A DNA stretch of 64,000 nucleotides from contig JAUXSD010000151.1 of the NCBI GenBank assembly GCA_030681525.1, positions 1-64,000 on the forward strand. Direction: 5' to 3'. The notes beneath the pieces were generated by a model. The model worked only from the letters and a program-made list of their open reading frames with translations. It searched no databases and had not been told where the DNA came from. Positions within the stretch are counted from its first letter, which is position 1; each line of letters opens with the position of its first letter. The translations under genes were made by a program, and so were the position numbers. Positions 33,317-43,647 of this stretch are shown piece by piece. The DNA is from Solirubrobacteraceae bacterium (GTDB lineage Bacteria > Actinomycetota > Thermoleophilia > Solirubrobacterales > Solirubrobacteraceae).

Positions 33317-34525
33317 CTAGGGACCGCTGCGCCGCGGACCGCCGCAGCACCACTGCACCGACCGCGGAGACGACGGGTTCGCGGCGCCCGGCATGAACTG
33401 GCGCGCGATGTTCGCGACGGCGGTGAGCCGTCCGCTCCCGTGCGGGCGCAGGAACAGCCACTGGTCGGCCTCGCGCCAGCCGATGAGCAGCCGGTCCCCG
33501 GCGGGCGACCACGCCAGGCTGTCGAAGCGCCCCGGGCCGGTGAACAGCACGCGCCCGCGCAGCTCGCGGGCCGCGTCGAGGAGCACCACCTCGCTGCGGC
33601 CGGCCGCCGGGAAGCGCTGAACGACCGCGACCTCCGTGCCGCGCGGCGCCCATTCGGCGTGCTGCAGCACCGCGGCGGCCGGCATCGGGCGCGAGAACAG
33701 CAGCCGGCCGGCGCCGTCGAACACCAGCAGGCTGCGCGCCGTCCGGGCCAGCAGGAGGCGCCCGTCGGGCGACCACGACAAGCCCGTCAGGCCGCGCACC
33801 GCAGCGCTGCGCCACAGGCGCCGGCCCGAGTCGACGGCGACGACGTTCACCCGCTCGCCGGGGTCGACGTATGCGAGCACGTGGGCGTCGTCGGGTCGCC
33901 AGGCCGCAGCGACGCCGCGCCGCGCCGCGCCATGACGGCGATCGCCGGTCCCGTCGCCGTTGACCACCCGCAGCTCGCCGCCCGCGAGGTAGGCGATCCG
34001 AAATCCGTCGACCGGAGCCCAGCGGGCCAGCGCCACGCGCTCGGGGCGGGCGAGCGACCACCGCACCTGCCCGCCCGGGTCGAGCGCGGTGAGCTCACCG
34101 CTGCGCCACGCGATGACGAAGAGCCCGTTCGGAGACCAGCCGGCGCCGGCGTAGGCGCCCAGGCGGCGCTTGGCGCCGTCGCCGGACACCACCCACACGC
34201 CGTCGCCGCCCTGGACGAGCAGCCGGCCGCCGCCCGGCACGCGGACGAGCGCCGGCTGAGCGTTGCGCTCCCCGATGCCCAGCACGCCCCGTACCCACTG
34301 CCCGACCGCGGTGTCCGGCGCGCTCGCGGCGGCCCCCCCGGCGGCCGCGATCGGCACGAGCCCGGCGGCCACGGCCAGCCCCACCAGCCGCCGGCGGCGC
34401 GGGCGCCGCCGGCGCGGCTCGTGCTCGGCGTACGCCGCCTGCACCACGCGCCACGCCCGCTGCCGGGCGTCACCGTCGTCGGGCGCGGCCTCGCGCAGCG
34501 CGTCGCGCAACTCGCGCTCGTTCAT
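33317..34525 (-). CDS. Beta-propeller membrane protein paired with an ECF sigma factor
   Basis: 402 aa. The first 45 residues are charged and helical (MNERELRDALREAAPD), then one membrane helix (about 47-68), then an extracytoplasmic TolB/PD40-like propeller with repeats such as GWSPNGL, SWSPDGRLL and AWSPAGDRLL. The ATG overlaps the sigma-factor stop (ATGA). The position and topology (cytoplasmic helix, single membrane span, outer sensor) fit an anti-sigma factor, though there is no HxxxCxxC zinc motif. Confidence 0.8.
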   Translation of the reverse strand: MNERELRDALREAAPDDGDARQRAWRVVQAAYAEHEPRRRRPRRRRLVGLAVAAGLVPIAAAGGAAASAPDTAVGQWVRGVLGIGERNAQPALVRVPGGGRLLVQGGDGVWVVSGDGAKRRLGAYAGAGWSPNGLFVIAWRSGELTALDPGGQVRWSLARPERVALARWAPVDGFRIAYLAGGELRVVNGDGTGDRRHGAARRGVAAAWRPDDAHVLAYVDPGERVNVVAVDSGRRLWRSAAVRGLTGLSWSPDGRLLLARTARSLLVFDGAGRLLFSRPMPAAAVLQHAEWAPRGTEVAVVQRFPAAGRSEVVLLDAARELRGRVLFTGPGRFDSLAWSPAGDRLLIGWREADQWLFLRPHGSGRLTAVANIARQFMPGAANPSSPRSVQWCCGGPRRSGP

Positions 34526-35130
34526 CGGGGCTCGACCTCCATCGCGTCGCTCAGCGCATCGAGGCCGCGCCGCAGGCGCGAATTGACGGTTCCGCGCGGC
34601 AGGTCCAGGATCGCCCCGATCTCGCCCGGCGTGAACTCCAGCAGGTACCGCAGCACCACCACCGCGCGCTGCTCGGGTCCCAGCCTCAGCAGGGCGGCGG
34701 CCACGTCGTCGCCGAGCGGCCGCGGGGCGGCGTCAGGCGGCGCCGTGGCGCCGGCGGCCGCATCCGCGCCGACCTCGTTGCGCAGCGCGCGCGCCCGCGC
34801 GAAGTCGATCGCGCGGTTGACGACGATGCGGTGAAGCCACGGTCGCAGGGGCCGCCGAGCGTCGAAGCGCGGCAGGGCCCGGATCGCGGCGAGAAACGCC
34901 TCCTGCGCGATGTCCTCGGCCGCGGCGGCGTCCCCCGTGACGAGGAACGCCGCGCGATACGCCGCGCTCCAGTGACGCGCGAAGAGCTCGGCGATCGCGG
35001 CCTGCGAGCCGTCCTGCGCCGCGCGCACGAGCGCCCCCTCGCCGGCCCGGGCCGGGCGGCTCAGGGGGCGCCTCCGGCCCGCGAGCGGCCAGGCGGCGAC
35101 CGCCGCTGCGCTGATGGCCTCATCGCCCAC
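34522..35130 (-). CDS. ECF-type RNA polymerase sigma factor
   Basis: 202 aa. Sigma region 2 (AAEDIAQEAFLAAIRALPRFD and RPWLHRIVVNRAID in sequence) and region 4 (LGPEQRAVVVLRYLLEF and LPRGTVNSRLRRGLD) are clear. A linker of about 25 Ala/Pro residues separates them. The first 30 residues are probably disordered and the true start could be later. It is translated together with the propeller protein that follows. Confidence 0.93.
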   Translation of the reverse strand: MGDEAISAAAVAAWPLAGRRRPLSRPARAGEGALVRAAQDGSQAAIAELFARHWSAAYRAAFLVTGDAAAAEDIAQEAFLAAIRALPRFDARRPLRPWLHRIVVNRAIDFARARALRNEVGADAAAGATAPPDAAPRPLGDDVAAALLRLGPEQRAVVVLRYLLEFTPGEIGAILDLPRGTVNSRLRRGLDALSDAMEVEPR

Positions 35131-35189
35131 ACCAGGTCATACGAACGGCGCGGCGTCAGAGGTCCCGGCGGCGTCGGGCACGCTGCGCG

Positions 35190-35687
35190 TCAGTCGCTTG
35201 CCAGCCGCGCGAGCAGCTCGTCGAGCCGCGCGTACGTCTCGTTGACGCCGTACTCCATGCCCGAGCCGAGCATCCCGTCGCGTTCCTCGGTCGTGTAGAA
35301 CAGGGACGTCGTGACGAGCTTCGTGCGCTCGCCGAGGTCCTCGAAGGTGGCCGTCTCGAGCGCGACGTAGCCCGGCATGCCCTCCCACTCGAAGGTCTGC
35401 ACGACGCGCTCGGGCGGGCTGATCTCGCGGTAGCTGCCACGGAAGGCGGTCTCGCTGCCGTCGCTGCCACGGCTGATGAAGCGCCAGTCGCCGCCGGCGC
35501 GGACGTCCATCTTGTCGACGATCGTCGTCGAGTCGCGCAGCCCCCACCACTCCGGGATGAGCTCGGGGTCCGTGAAGACCGCGAACACGCGGTCGCGGGG
35601 CGCCTCGAAGATGCGCTCGATGCGGATCTCGCGCTCGGTCGGGGTCGTGATCGTGGCCGTCGCCGCCTGCTGCTGGTGGCTGGTCAT
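35190..35687 (-). CDS. SRPBCC/AHSA1-family protein
   Basis: 165 aa with the START-like fold typical of AHSA1 relatives: RIERIFEAPRDRVFAVFTDP near the N-terminus and GWDF-like GGDWRFISRG in the middle. The ATG at 35687 overlaps the arsR stop (ATGA). The ArsR/AHSA1 pair is a common bacterial two-gene unit in which the SRPBCC protein may bind a small hydrophobic ligand. The ligand is unknown. Confidence 0.88.
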   Translation of the reverse strand: MTSHQQQAATATITTPTEREIRIERIFEAPRDRVFAVFTDPELIPEWWGLRDSTTIVDKMDVRAGGDWRFISRGSDGSETAFRGSYREISPPERVVQTFEWEGMPGYVALETATFEDLGERTKLVTTSLFYTTEERDGMLGSGMEYGVNETYARLDELLARLASD

Positions 35688-36019
35688 CGTGGGTCTCCTT
35701 TCGTTCGTTCGAGCAGCTCCCCGAACCGGTCGAGGCGCTGGTCCAGCAGCCGGCCGTACATCTCGATCCACGCCTGGACGTCGTCCAGGCGCCGGGGACC
35801 GAGGCTGCAGCGCCGCGCCCGTCCCACCTTCTCGGTGCTGACGAGCTCGGCCTCCTCGAGGACGCGCACGTGCTTCTTGATGCCCGTCAGCGATATCCCG
35901 AACGGCTCGGCGAGCTCGCTGATCGTCGCGCTGCCGCAGCCGAGGCGCTCGAGGATGCCCCGTCGAGTGGGGTCCGCCAGCGCCGCGAGGGTCCGGTCGA
36001 TCGGGGGATACTGAACCAT
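35684..36019 (-). CDS. ArsR-family repressor
   Basis: 111 aa winged helix protein (LADPTRRGILERLG, SELAEPFGISLTGIKKHV). It lacks the metal-binding ELCVCDL motif, as in the SdpR-like group. The ATG at 36017-36019 lies exactly at the centre of a 24-bp palindrome, so the protein probably represses its own transcript by binding over the start codon. First gene of a two-gene operon with the SRPBCC protein. Confidence 0.9.
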   Translation of the reverse strand: MVQYPPIDRTLAALADPTRRGILERLGCGSATISELAEPFGISLTGIKKHVRVLEEAELVSTEKVGRARRCSLGPRRLDDVQAWIEMYGRLLDQRLDRFGELLERTKGDPR

Positions 36020-36031
36020 ATGGTTCAGTAT
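36008..36031 (-). promoter_or_regulatory. 24-bp perfect palindrome over the arsR start codon
   Basis: ATACTGAACCAT followed by its exact reverse complement ATGGTTCAGTAT. The minus-strand arsR ATG occupies 36017-36019. On the minus strand AATACT stands 7 nt before the ATG and could be the -10 of a leaderless promoter, so a repressor bound here would block transcription directly. Confidence 0.75.
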
Positions 36032-36112
36032 TCCGCGGCGGGCCGGACGTGTCAAGTCCACGGTTCGAATCCCTGGCGACCGGCCCGGCGCGGCCGGTAC
36101 GCTCGCGCCCGG

Positions 36113-36751
36113 ATGCCGCCGACCGACCACCTCCTCGCGTTCGTCCTCATCGCGTTCGTGCTCATCCTCGTCCCGGGGCCGAGCGTGCTGTTCGTCGTGA
36201 CGCGCTCGCTGACGCTCGGCCGCGGGGCCGGCGTCGCGACCGTCGTGGGCAACACCGCGGGCGTCTACGTGCAGGTGGTCGCGGTCGCGTTGGGGCTCGG
36301 CGCGCTCGTGCAGGAGTCGATCGTCGTCTTTGCGATCGTCAAGTGGTGCGGCGCGGCGTACCTCGTGCTCCTCGGCGTGCAGACCTTCCGCCGCCGCGGC
36401 TCGCTGGCCGCCGCGCTCCAGGCGCCGGTCGAGCGCAAGGTGCTGCGCCGGATCCTCGCCGACGGCTTCGTCGTCGGGCTGCTGAACCCGAAGGTGATCG
36501 TCTTCTTCATGGCGGTCCTGCCGCAGTTCGTCGACGGCTCCGGCTCGGTCACGCGGCAGCTGCTCATGCTCGGCGCGATCTTCTGTGCGATCGCGCTGCT
36601 GTGCGACAACATGTGGGTGCTGCTGGCGGGCGCGGCGCGTCGCTGGCTCGTCGCGTCGCCGCGGCGGCTGTCGGCGGTCGGCGGGAGCGGCGGGCTCGTG
36701 CTCGTCGGCCTCGGGGCGGGCCTGGCGGTGAGCGGCCGCCCGAAGAGCTAG
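36113..36751 (+). CDS. LysE/RhtB-family amino acid exporter
   Basis: 212 aa with six hydrophobic helices. The family signature VPGPSVLFVVTRSL follows helix 1, and GLLNPKVIVFFMAVLPQFV is the second conserved block. It exports amino acids or analogues; the substrate is unknown. TACGCT (36098-36103) lies 9 nt before the ATG. It diverges from arsR. Confidence 0.92.
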   Translation: MPPTDHLLAFVLIAFVLILVPGPSVLFVVTRSLTLGRGAGVATVVGNTAGVYVQVVAVALGLGALVQESIVVFAIVKWCGAAYLVLLGVQTFRRRGSLAAALQAPVERKVLRRILADGFVVGLLNPKVIVFFMAVLPQFVDGSGSVTRQLLMLGAIFCAIALLCDNMWVLLAGAARRWLVASPRRLSAVGGSGGLVLVGLGAGLAVSGRPKS

Positions 36752-36760
36752 CCGGCTCTG

Positions 36761-36923
36761 GGAGCCTGTCGAATAAGTCCTCGGGGCCGGAGCGGCTCAT
36801 CCGCGGGCTGTGGATCGCCACACAATTCCTCGCCGATGCAACCAGCATCGCCTTCGAAATTGCGCGGCGCCCACAACCACGGCTGAACCACCCCGACCTC
36901 CGACGACGTTCCCGACAGGCTCC
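36761..36923. mobile_element. MITE-like relic with terminal inverted repeats
   Basis: GGAGCCTGTCG (36761-36771) and its exact complement (36913-36923) bound 163 bp; allowing mismatches the repeats extend to about 26 bp with roughly 21 matches. The minus strand near the left end reads GGACTTATTCGACAGGCTCC, a style common at insertion-sequence ends. An internal minus-strand frame is too short for a transposase and may be a scrap of its C-terminus. No clear target duplication is visible. The stop codon of the 37,165 gene lies on its right border. Confidence 0.55.
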
Positions 36924-37165
36924 TAGGCCTCCTGCTCGGTCCCGGCCCAGCGGTCGATGAACTCCTCGACGTCGAGGCTGGCGAGCTCCTCGCGCAGCCG
37001 GCGTGCGCGCCGGGCGGCCTCGGGCGCGGGCAGATCCCAGAACAGGACGACCTCGCCGGACGCGACGTCGACGACCTCGAGGTGGTCGATCCGCGCGGGA
37101 TCCAGCGCCGCCGGACGGCGGCTGGACTTCGTGTGCAGCAGGCGATAGCTGCGGTTGGCGCGCAT
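36923..37165 (-). CDS. Small hypothetical protein
   Basis: 80 aa, rich in Arg and Glu, with a beta-strand segment IDHLEVVDVASGEVVLFWDL followed by helices. TAGCGT stands 9 nt before the ATG (plus-strand 37175-37180). The stop codon coincides with the border of the MITE-like element, so the original C-terminus may have been altered by insertion. No family recognised. Confidence 0.6.
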   Translation of the reverse strand: MRANRSYRLLHTKSSRRPAALDPARIDHLEVVDVASGEVVLFWDLPAPEAARRARRLREELASLDVEEFIDRWAGTEQEA

Positions 37166-37177
37166 CGTGAGGCGACG

Positions 37178-37765
37178 CTACGCGATCAGCGCACCACACG
37201 CGTCATCAAGCGCGGCGTCGCCGTGGAAGACGCGCCCGTCGGGCAGCCACACCGCCGGCACGTCGCGCACGCCGCGCTGCGCCGCGAGCGCGGTGGCCTC
37301 GTCGAGCCCGCGCGCGACCGACGCCATCGCCGCGCCCTTCGCGACGGCCTTGGGATGCAGCTCGCAGGCCGCCGCGGCGATCAGCACGGTGTCGGACTCG
37401 CCGAGATCGCGGCCGGCGGCGAACGCCTGGCGAAACGCCGCGAGCGAGAACGCGACCGCCCGACCGATCTGGCGCGCGTACGTCGCCACCCGCATCGCGT
37501 GGGCGGTGTCGGACGGAAACGGGTCGGGCCAGCGCAGCGGCTGCAGCCCGCGCCGCGCGGCGACGCGCTCGATGCGGTCGCGGAAGGCCTCGACGTCGGT
37601 CTGGCAGCGAAAGCCCTCGAGCGTGTCGGCGCCCGGCAGGTCCGGCGCGCGCACCGGGACCCACTCGGCGCCCGGCAGCAGCTCGAGGACGCGCTCGGCG
37701 GCGAGGTAGGCCTCCGGGCTGAAGAGGTCGTAGTAGAAGGCCGCGCGGGAGGCGCCGGGCTGCAT
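37178..37765 (-). CDS. DsbA-fold protein (2-hydroxychromene-2-carboxylate isomerase-like)
   Basis: 195 aa. The thioredoxin-fold active-site loop reads FYYDLFSPEAYLA, with FSPE where a disulfide oxidase would have CxxC, so it belongs with HCCA isomerases and kappa-class GST relatives. RGVRDVPAVWLPDGRVFHGD is the cis-Pro region. The gene follows lpd directly, with starts and stops abutting. The substrate is unknown. Confidence 0.85.
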   Translation of the reverse strand: MQPGASRAAFYYDLFSPEAYLAAERVLELLPGAEWVPVRAPDLPGADTLEGFRCQTDVEAFRDRIERVAARRGLQPLRWPDPFPSDTAHAMRVATYARQIGRAVAFSLAAFRQAFAAGRDLGESDTVLIAAAACELHPKAVAKGAAMASVARGLDEATALAAQRGVRDVPAVWLPDGRVFHGDAALDDACGALIA

Positions 37766-39148
37766 CTAACCGTGGATGAGCCAGCCGTCGGCGTCGCGGG
37801 CGGCCTCCATGACCGCCTCCGACAGCGTCGGATGACCGTGAATGATGCGGGCGACCTCGACGAAACCGCCCTCGAGCGCGCGCACGTTGACGAGCTCCTG
37901 GATGAGGTCGGTGGCCTTCGTGCCGACGATGTGCCCGCCGAGCAGCTCGCCGTAGCGGCGGTCGCCGACGATCTTCACCATCCCGGTGCGATCGCCGTAC
38001 ACCGTGCCCGCACCGACCGCGCCGAAGCCCATCTTGCCGACGACGACGTCGTGACCGGCATCGCGCGCCTGCTGCTCGGTGAGCCCGAAGCTCGCGACGT
38101 TGGGTAGGCAGAACGTCGCGCGCGGGATGTCGACGTGGGCGAGCGGGTGGGTCTCCAGGCCGGCGGCGTCCTCGGCGGCGATGATCCCCTCGTCGGAGGC
38201 CTTGTGGGCGAGCGCCGGGCCGGCGACGAGGTCGCCGATGGCGTAGACGCCCGCCAGCGACGTGCGCATCGCGCCGTCGACGACGACCAGCCCCGTCTCG
38301 GATTGCTGGATGCCCGCGTCCTCGAGGCCGAGGTTCTCGACGTCCGGTGCGCGGCCGGCGGCGATGACGAGCCAGTCCGCCTCGGCGGCGTCGCCGGCGA
38401 CGGTGAACCGCACGCCGTCGGGACCCGACACGACGTTCTCGACGAACACGCCGGTGCGCACGACGATGCCCTGCTTCTTGAAGCCGCGCTCGGCGATCTT
38501 CGAGACGTCGGCGTCCTCGGTCGGTAGCACGCGGTCGAGGCCCTCGTAGAGCGTCACGTTGCTGCCCAGGCGCGCGTAGGCCGAGGCGATCTCGGTGCCC
38601 GAGGCGCCGGCGCCGACGACGGCGAGCGTCCTGGGCAGCTTCTGAAGCGCCCACGCCTCCTCGGTGCCGATCACGCGGCCGCCGAAGCGCGTGCCGGGCA
38701 GCGGCCGCTTCACCGATCCGGTGGCGAGGATCACGGTCTTGGCGGCGATCTCGGTCCCGTCGAAGTTGCTGCCGACCTTGACGTTGCCCTCGTCGGTCAC
38801 CACGCCGTGGCCCTCGATGACGTCGATGGCGTTCTTCTTCATGAGCCCGGCGACGCCGCCGGTCAGCGTCTTGACAACCTTCTGGCGGCGCTCGCTCACG
38901 GCGGCGAAGTCGACGGTCGGCTCGGCCACGGTGATCCCGAAGGCGCCGGCCTCGCGGATCTCGCCCAGGACGTCGGCCACGCGCAGGACCGCCTTCGCCG
39001 GGATGCAGGCGTAGTTCAGGCAGCGCCCGCCGATCTGGTCGGCCTCGATCACCGCGGTCTTCATCCCGAGCTGTGCGGCGCGGATGGCGCCGACGTAGCC
39101 GCCGGGACCCGAGCCGATGACGATGCAGTCGTAGGAGCTTTCCGCCAT
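37766..39148 (-). CDS. lpd: Dihydrolipoyl dehydrogenase (E3)
   Basis: 460 aa flavoprotein that reoxidises lipoyl groups of the E2 subunits. FAD motif VIGSGPGGYVGAIRAA, redox disulfide GGRCLNYACIPAKA and the C-terminal base in HGHPTLSE are all present. The ATG at 39148 is preferred to one two codons upstream because TAGGCT (plus-strand 39157-39162) then lies 8 nt before it, the leaderless spacing seen elsewhere here. It probably serves both the branched-chain and pyruvate complexes, whose clusters lack an E3. Confidence 0.94.
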   Translation of the reverse strand: MAESSYDCIVIGSGPGGYVGAIRAAQLGMKTAVIEADQIGGRCLNYACIPAKAVLRVADVLGEIREAGAFGITVAEPTVDFAAVSERRQKVVKTLTGGVAGLMKKNAIDVIEGHGVVTDEGNVKVGSNFDGTEIAAKTVILATGSVKRPLPGTRFGGRVIGTEEAWALQKLPRTLAVVGAGASGTEIASAYARLGSNVTLYEGLDRVLPTEDADVSKIAERGFKKQGIVVRTGVFVENVVSGPDGVRFTVAGDAAEADWLVIAAGRAPDVENLGLEDAGIQQSETGLVVVDGAMRTSLAGVYAIGDLVAGPALAHKASDEGIIAAEDAAGLETHPLAHVDIPRATFCLPNVASFGLTEQQARDAGHDVVVGKMGFGAVGAGTVYGDRTGMVKIVGDRRYGELLGGHIVGTKATDLIQELVNVRALEGGFVEVARIIHGHPTLSEAVMEAARDADGWLIHG

Positions 39149-39180
39149 GGCCATCGAGCCTATCGAGCGGCCGTTGTCGC

Positions 39181-39750
39181 CTAGGCCTCGTCGGCCGGAC
39201 GCTTGGGCATCTGCAGCCGCGCCATCGCGCTGACGAGCTTCCAGAACAGCCAGCCGAGCAGGCCGATGGCGACGAGCGGGACGATCGCGTGCCACCACTT
39301 CTGCACGCCGATGAGATACAGCGAGAAGAACACGATCTGCAGGCCGAGGATCGTCTCGAAGCCGAGCACCGCCCAGTACTGGCGGGCGAGCATGCCGAAG
39401 CCCGCGACGAGCAGCAGCGCGGTGGTGACCGCGGTGGCGACCGACGGGTCGCCGGTGGCCGAGGAGATGTCGTTGCCGGTCAGCGCGGTGGCGACGTTGG
39501 CGATCGCGAAGACGAAGGCGACGACCGCCGCGAACGTCACGACGCCCGGGCGCTCGCCCGGCGCGAGCGGGACGAGGTTGGCCCGGATCTCGTCGTCGCG
39601 GGCGCGGCTGCGGGCGTAGCCGCGCGACAGCTTGTCATCGGCGGCGGGCGGTGGAGCGCTCGCCGGCGGGGCCGCGGGCGCCCGCGACTTCGCCGCGGCG
39701 TCGGTCGCGCGGGCGCCCGAGCGCTTGCGCTTGCGGCTACGCGCGCCCAT
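39181..39750 (-). CDS. Membrane protein with charged N-terminus
   Basis: 189 aa. Residues 1-65 are highly basic and Pro/Ala-rich, followed by four hydrophobic helices (about 70-90, 105-120, 125-145 and 150-170). No motif recognised. Its start overlaps the 3' end of thiE by 14 nt on the same strand, so it is likely co-transcribed with thiE. Confidence 0.75.
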   Translation of the reverse strand: MGARSRKRKRSGARATDAAAKSRAPAAPPASAPPPAADDKLSRGYARSRARDDEIRANLVPLAPGERPGVVTFAAVVAFVFAIANVATALTGNDISSATGDPSVATAVTTALLLVAGFGMLARQYWAVLGFETILGLQIVFFSLYLIGVQKWWHAIVPLVAIGLLGWLFWKLVSAMARLQMPKRPADEA

Positions 39751-40405
39751 CGAGCGCCTCGAGCTCGACCGCCGCGCGCAGCTGCGCGGCCGCGGATCGC
39801 GGGTCGGCGGCCTCGGTGATCGCCCGCACGACGGCGATCCGCCGCGCGCCGGCGGCGACGACGTCTCGCACGTTGGCCGTGTCGATGCCGCCGATCGCGA
39901 AGAACGGGACGGGGGCGTGGAACGCCGCGAAGCGCACGAGCTCGACGCCCACCGGGTGGCGGCCCGGCTTCGTCGGCGTCGCGTGGACCGGGCCCACGCC
40001 GATGTAGTCGGCGTTGCCGGCGCCGGCGACCTCGTCGGGGAAGTGCGTCGACTGCCCGACGAGCGCGTCCGCTCCCGCCCGCTCGCGCGCCGCCGGCACC
40101 TCCATGTCGTCCTGGCCGACGTGGCAGCCGTCGGCGCCGGCCTCCGGCACGAGCTCGGGATGGTCGTTGAGGATCAGCAGCGCCCCGGCGTCGTCGCACA
40201 GCTCGCGGGCGATCGCGGCGGCGGCGAGCAGCTCGTCGCGGCCGGCCTGCTTGTCGCGCAGCTGCACGATGTCGACGCCGCCGGCGAGCGCCGCGGCCAG
40301 CACGTCGGCCAGCGGTCGCCCGCCCGGGCGCAGGTCGCACACGAGGTACAGGCGGGCGGTGCGCAGCCGCGCGCGGCGGTCGTCGAGGACGGGCATCTCG
40401 GCCAT
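39737..40405 (-). CDS. thiE: Thiamine-phosphate synthase
   Basis: 222 aa TIM barrel that joins the hydroxymethylpyrimidine and thiazole halves of thiamine. IVQLRDKQAGRDEL, ILNDHPELVPEAGADGCHVG and IGVGPVHATPTKPG are the conserved phosphate- and pyrimidine-binding segments. The ATG at 40405 is used. It diverges from thiOSG, but the riboswitch lies only on the plus-strand side, so thiE may be regulated differently. Confidence 0.94.
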   Translation of the reverse strand: MAEMPVLDDRRARLRTARLYLVCDLRPGGRPLADVLAAALAGGVDIVQLRDKQAGRDELLAAAAIARELCDDAGALLILNDHPELVPEAGADGCHVGQDDMEVPAARERAGADALVGQSTHFPDEVAGAGNADYIGVGPVHATPTKPGRHPVGVELVRFAAFHAPVPFFAIGGIDTANVRDVVAAGARRIAVVRAITEAADPRSAAAQLRAAVELEALDGRA

Positions 40406-40450
40406 TGTGGCGATCCGGCGACATCGCGATGGCCGGGCCCCTCGGCCATC

Positions 40451-40456
40451 TACACT
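40451..40456 (+). promoter_or_regulatory. Probable -10 box of the thi operon
   Basis: TACACT ends 7 nt before the first base of the TPP riboswitch, the spacing expected for a -10 element followed by the transcription start. No good -35 is visible. Confidence 0.45.
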
Positions 40457-40463
40457 GAAGGCC

Positions 40464-40546
40464 ATACGGGAGCCCGCGCACGCGGGCTGAGAGGGCGTCG
40501 ACGCCGACCGTCAACAGCTGATCCGGATCATGCCGGCGAAGCGAGG
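40464..40546 (+). ncRNA. TPP riboswitch (THI element)
   Basis: The conserved blocks are in order: ACGGGAGCCCG, GCTGAGAGG, GACCG, CTGATCCGGATCATGCCGGC and GAAGCGAGG. The P3 arm is GCCCGC/GCGGGC. The final GCGAGG doubles as the ribosome site for thiO six bases later, so binding of thiamine diphosphate likely hides it and blocks translation. No terminator hairpin is seen between aptamer and gene. Confidence 0.92.
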
Positions 40547-40551
40547 TGCCA

Positions 40552-43171
<2,620 letters not shown>

Positions 43172-43182
<11 letters not shown>

Positions 43183-43603
43183 CGGTCAGCCGGCCCGTCT
43201 GGCCGGGATGGATCGTGCAGACATAGTCGATCGTGCCGGCCTTCGTCGGCGTGTACTCGAACGTGTCGCCCTTGTTCATCGTCTCGGACTTGAAGTCGGC
43301 GCCCTGCTCGGCCGTGACGTTGTGCGGGACGGCGTCGTCGTTGGTCCAGGTGACCTTCTGATCGACCTTGACCGCGGCCTCCTCCGGGACGAACTTGATG
43401 TCCTTCATCGAGATCGTGACGAGGTCGTTGGCCTCGGCGGACTCGCTCTGCGTGCTGGTCCCCGCCTCGGGGGTCGGGTTCGTCGTGACGGTGGAGCCGT
43501 CGCCTCCGGCGTCCCGGCCGGACTGGCTCTCGTCGTCCTTGCCGCAGGCGGCGAGGGCCAGCGCGAGCGCGGTGCACGCCACGGCGATCGTGAAACGGGG
43601 CAT
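43172..43603 (-). CDS. Cupredoxin lipoprotein (plastocyanin-like)
   Basis: 143 aa. Lipoprotein signal ending LAAC, a Ser/Thr/Gly-rich linker, then a type-1 copper domain. Ligands: His in AVPHNVTA, Cys and His in YVCTIHPGQTG. The axial position, usually Met (HPGM), is Gln here, a change seen in stellacyanin-like copper proteins that lowers the redox potential. The ATG has ribosome site GGAGAACG. Likely an electron carrier on the outer face of the membrane. Confidence 0.88.
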
Positions 43604-43647
43604 TCAGCGTTCTCCTGAGATTCGGGGCCGGGGGAGGAAGCGTAGGA

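Noticed and set aside
36062-36073. GGTTCGAATCCC, identical to a tRNA T-loop, as part of a tRNA or attachment site
   Set aside because: The flanking T-stem has a mismatch, no acceptor or anticodon arms can be built upstream (that space holds the arsR start), and no integrase is near. At most a relic.
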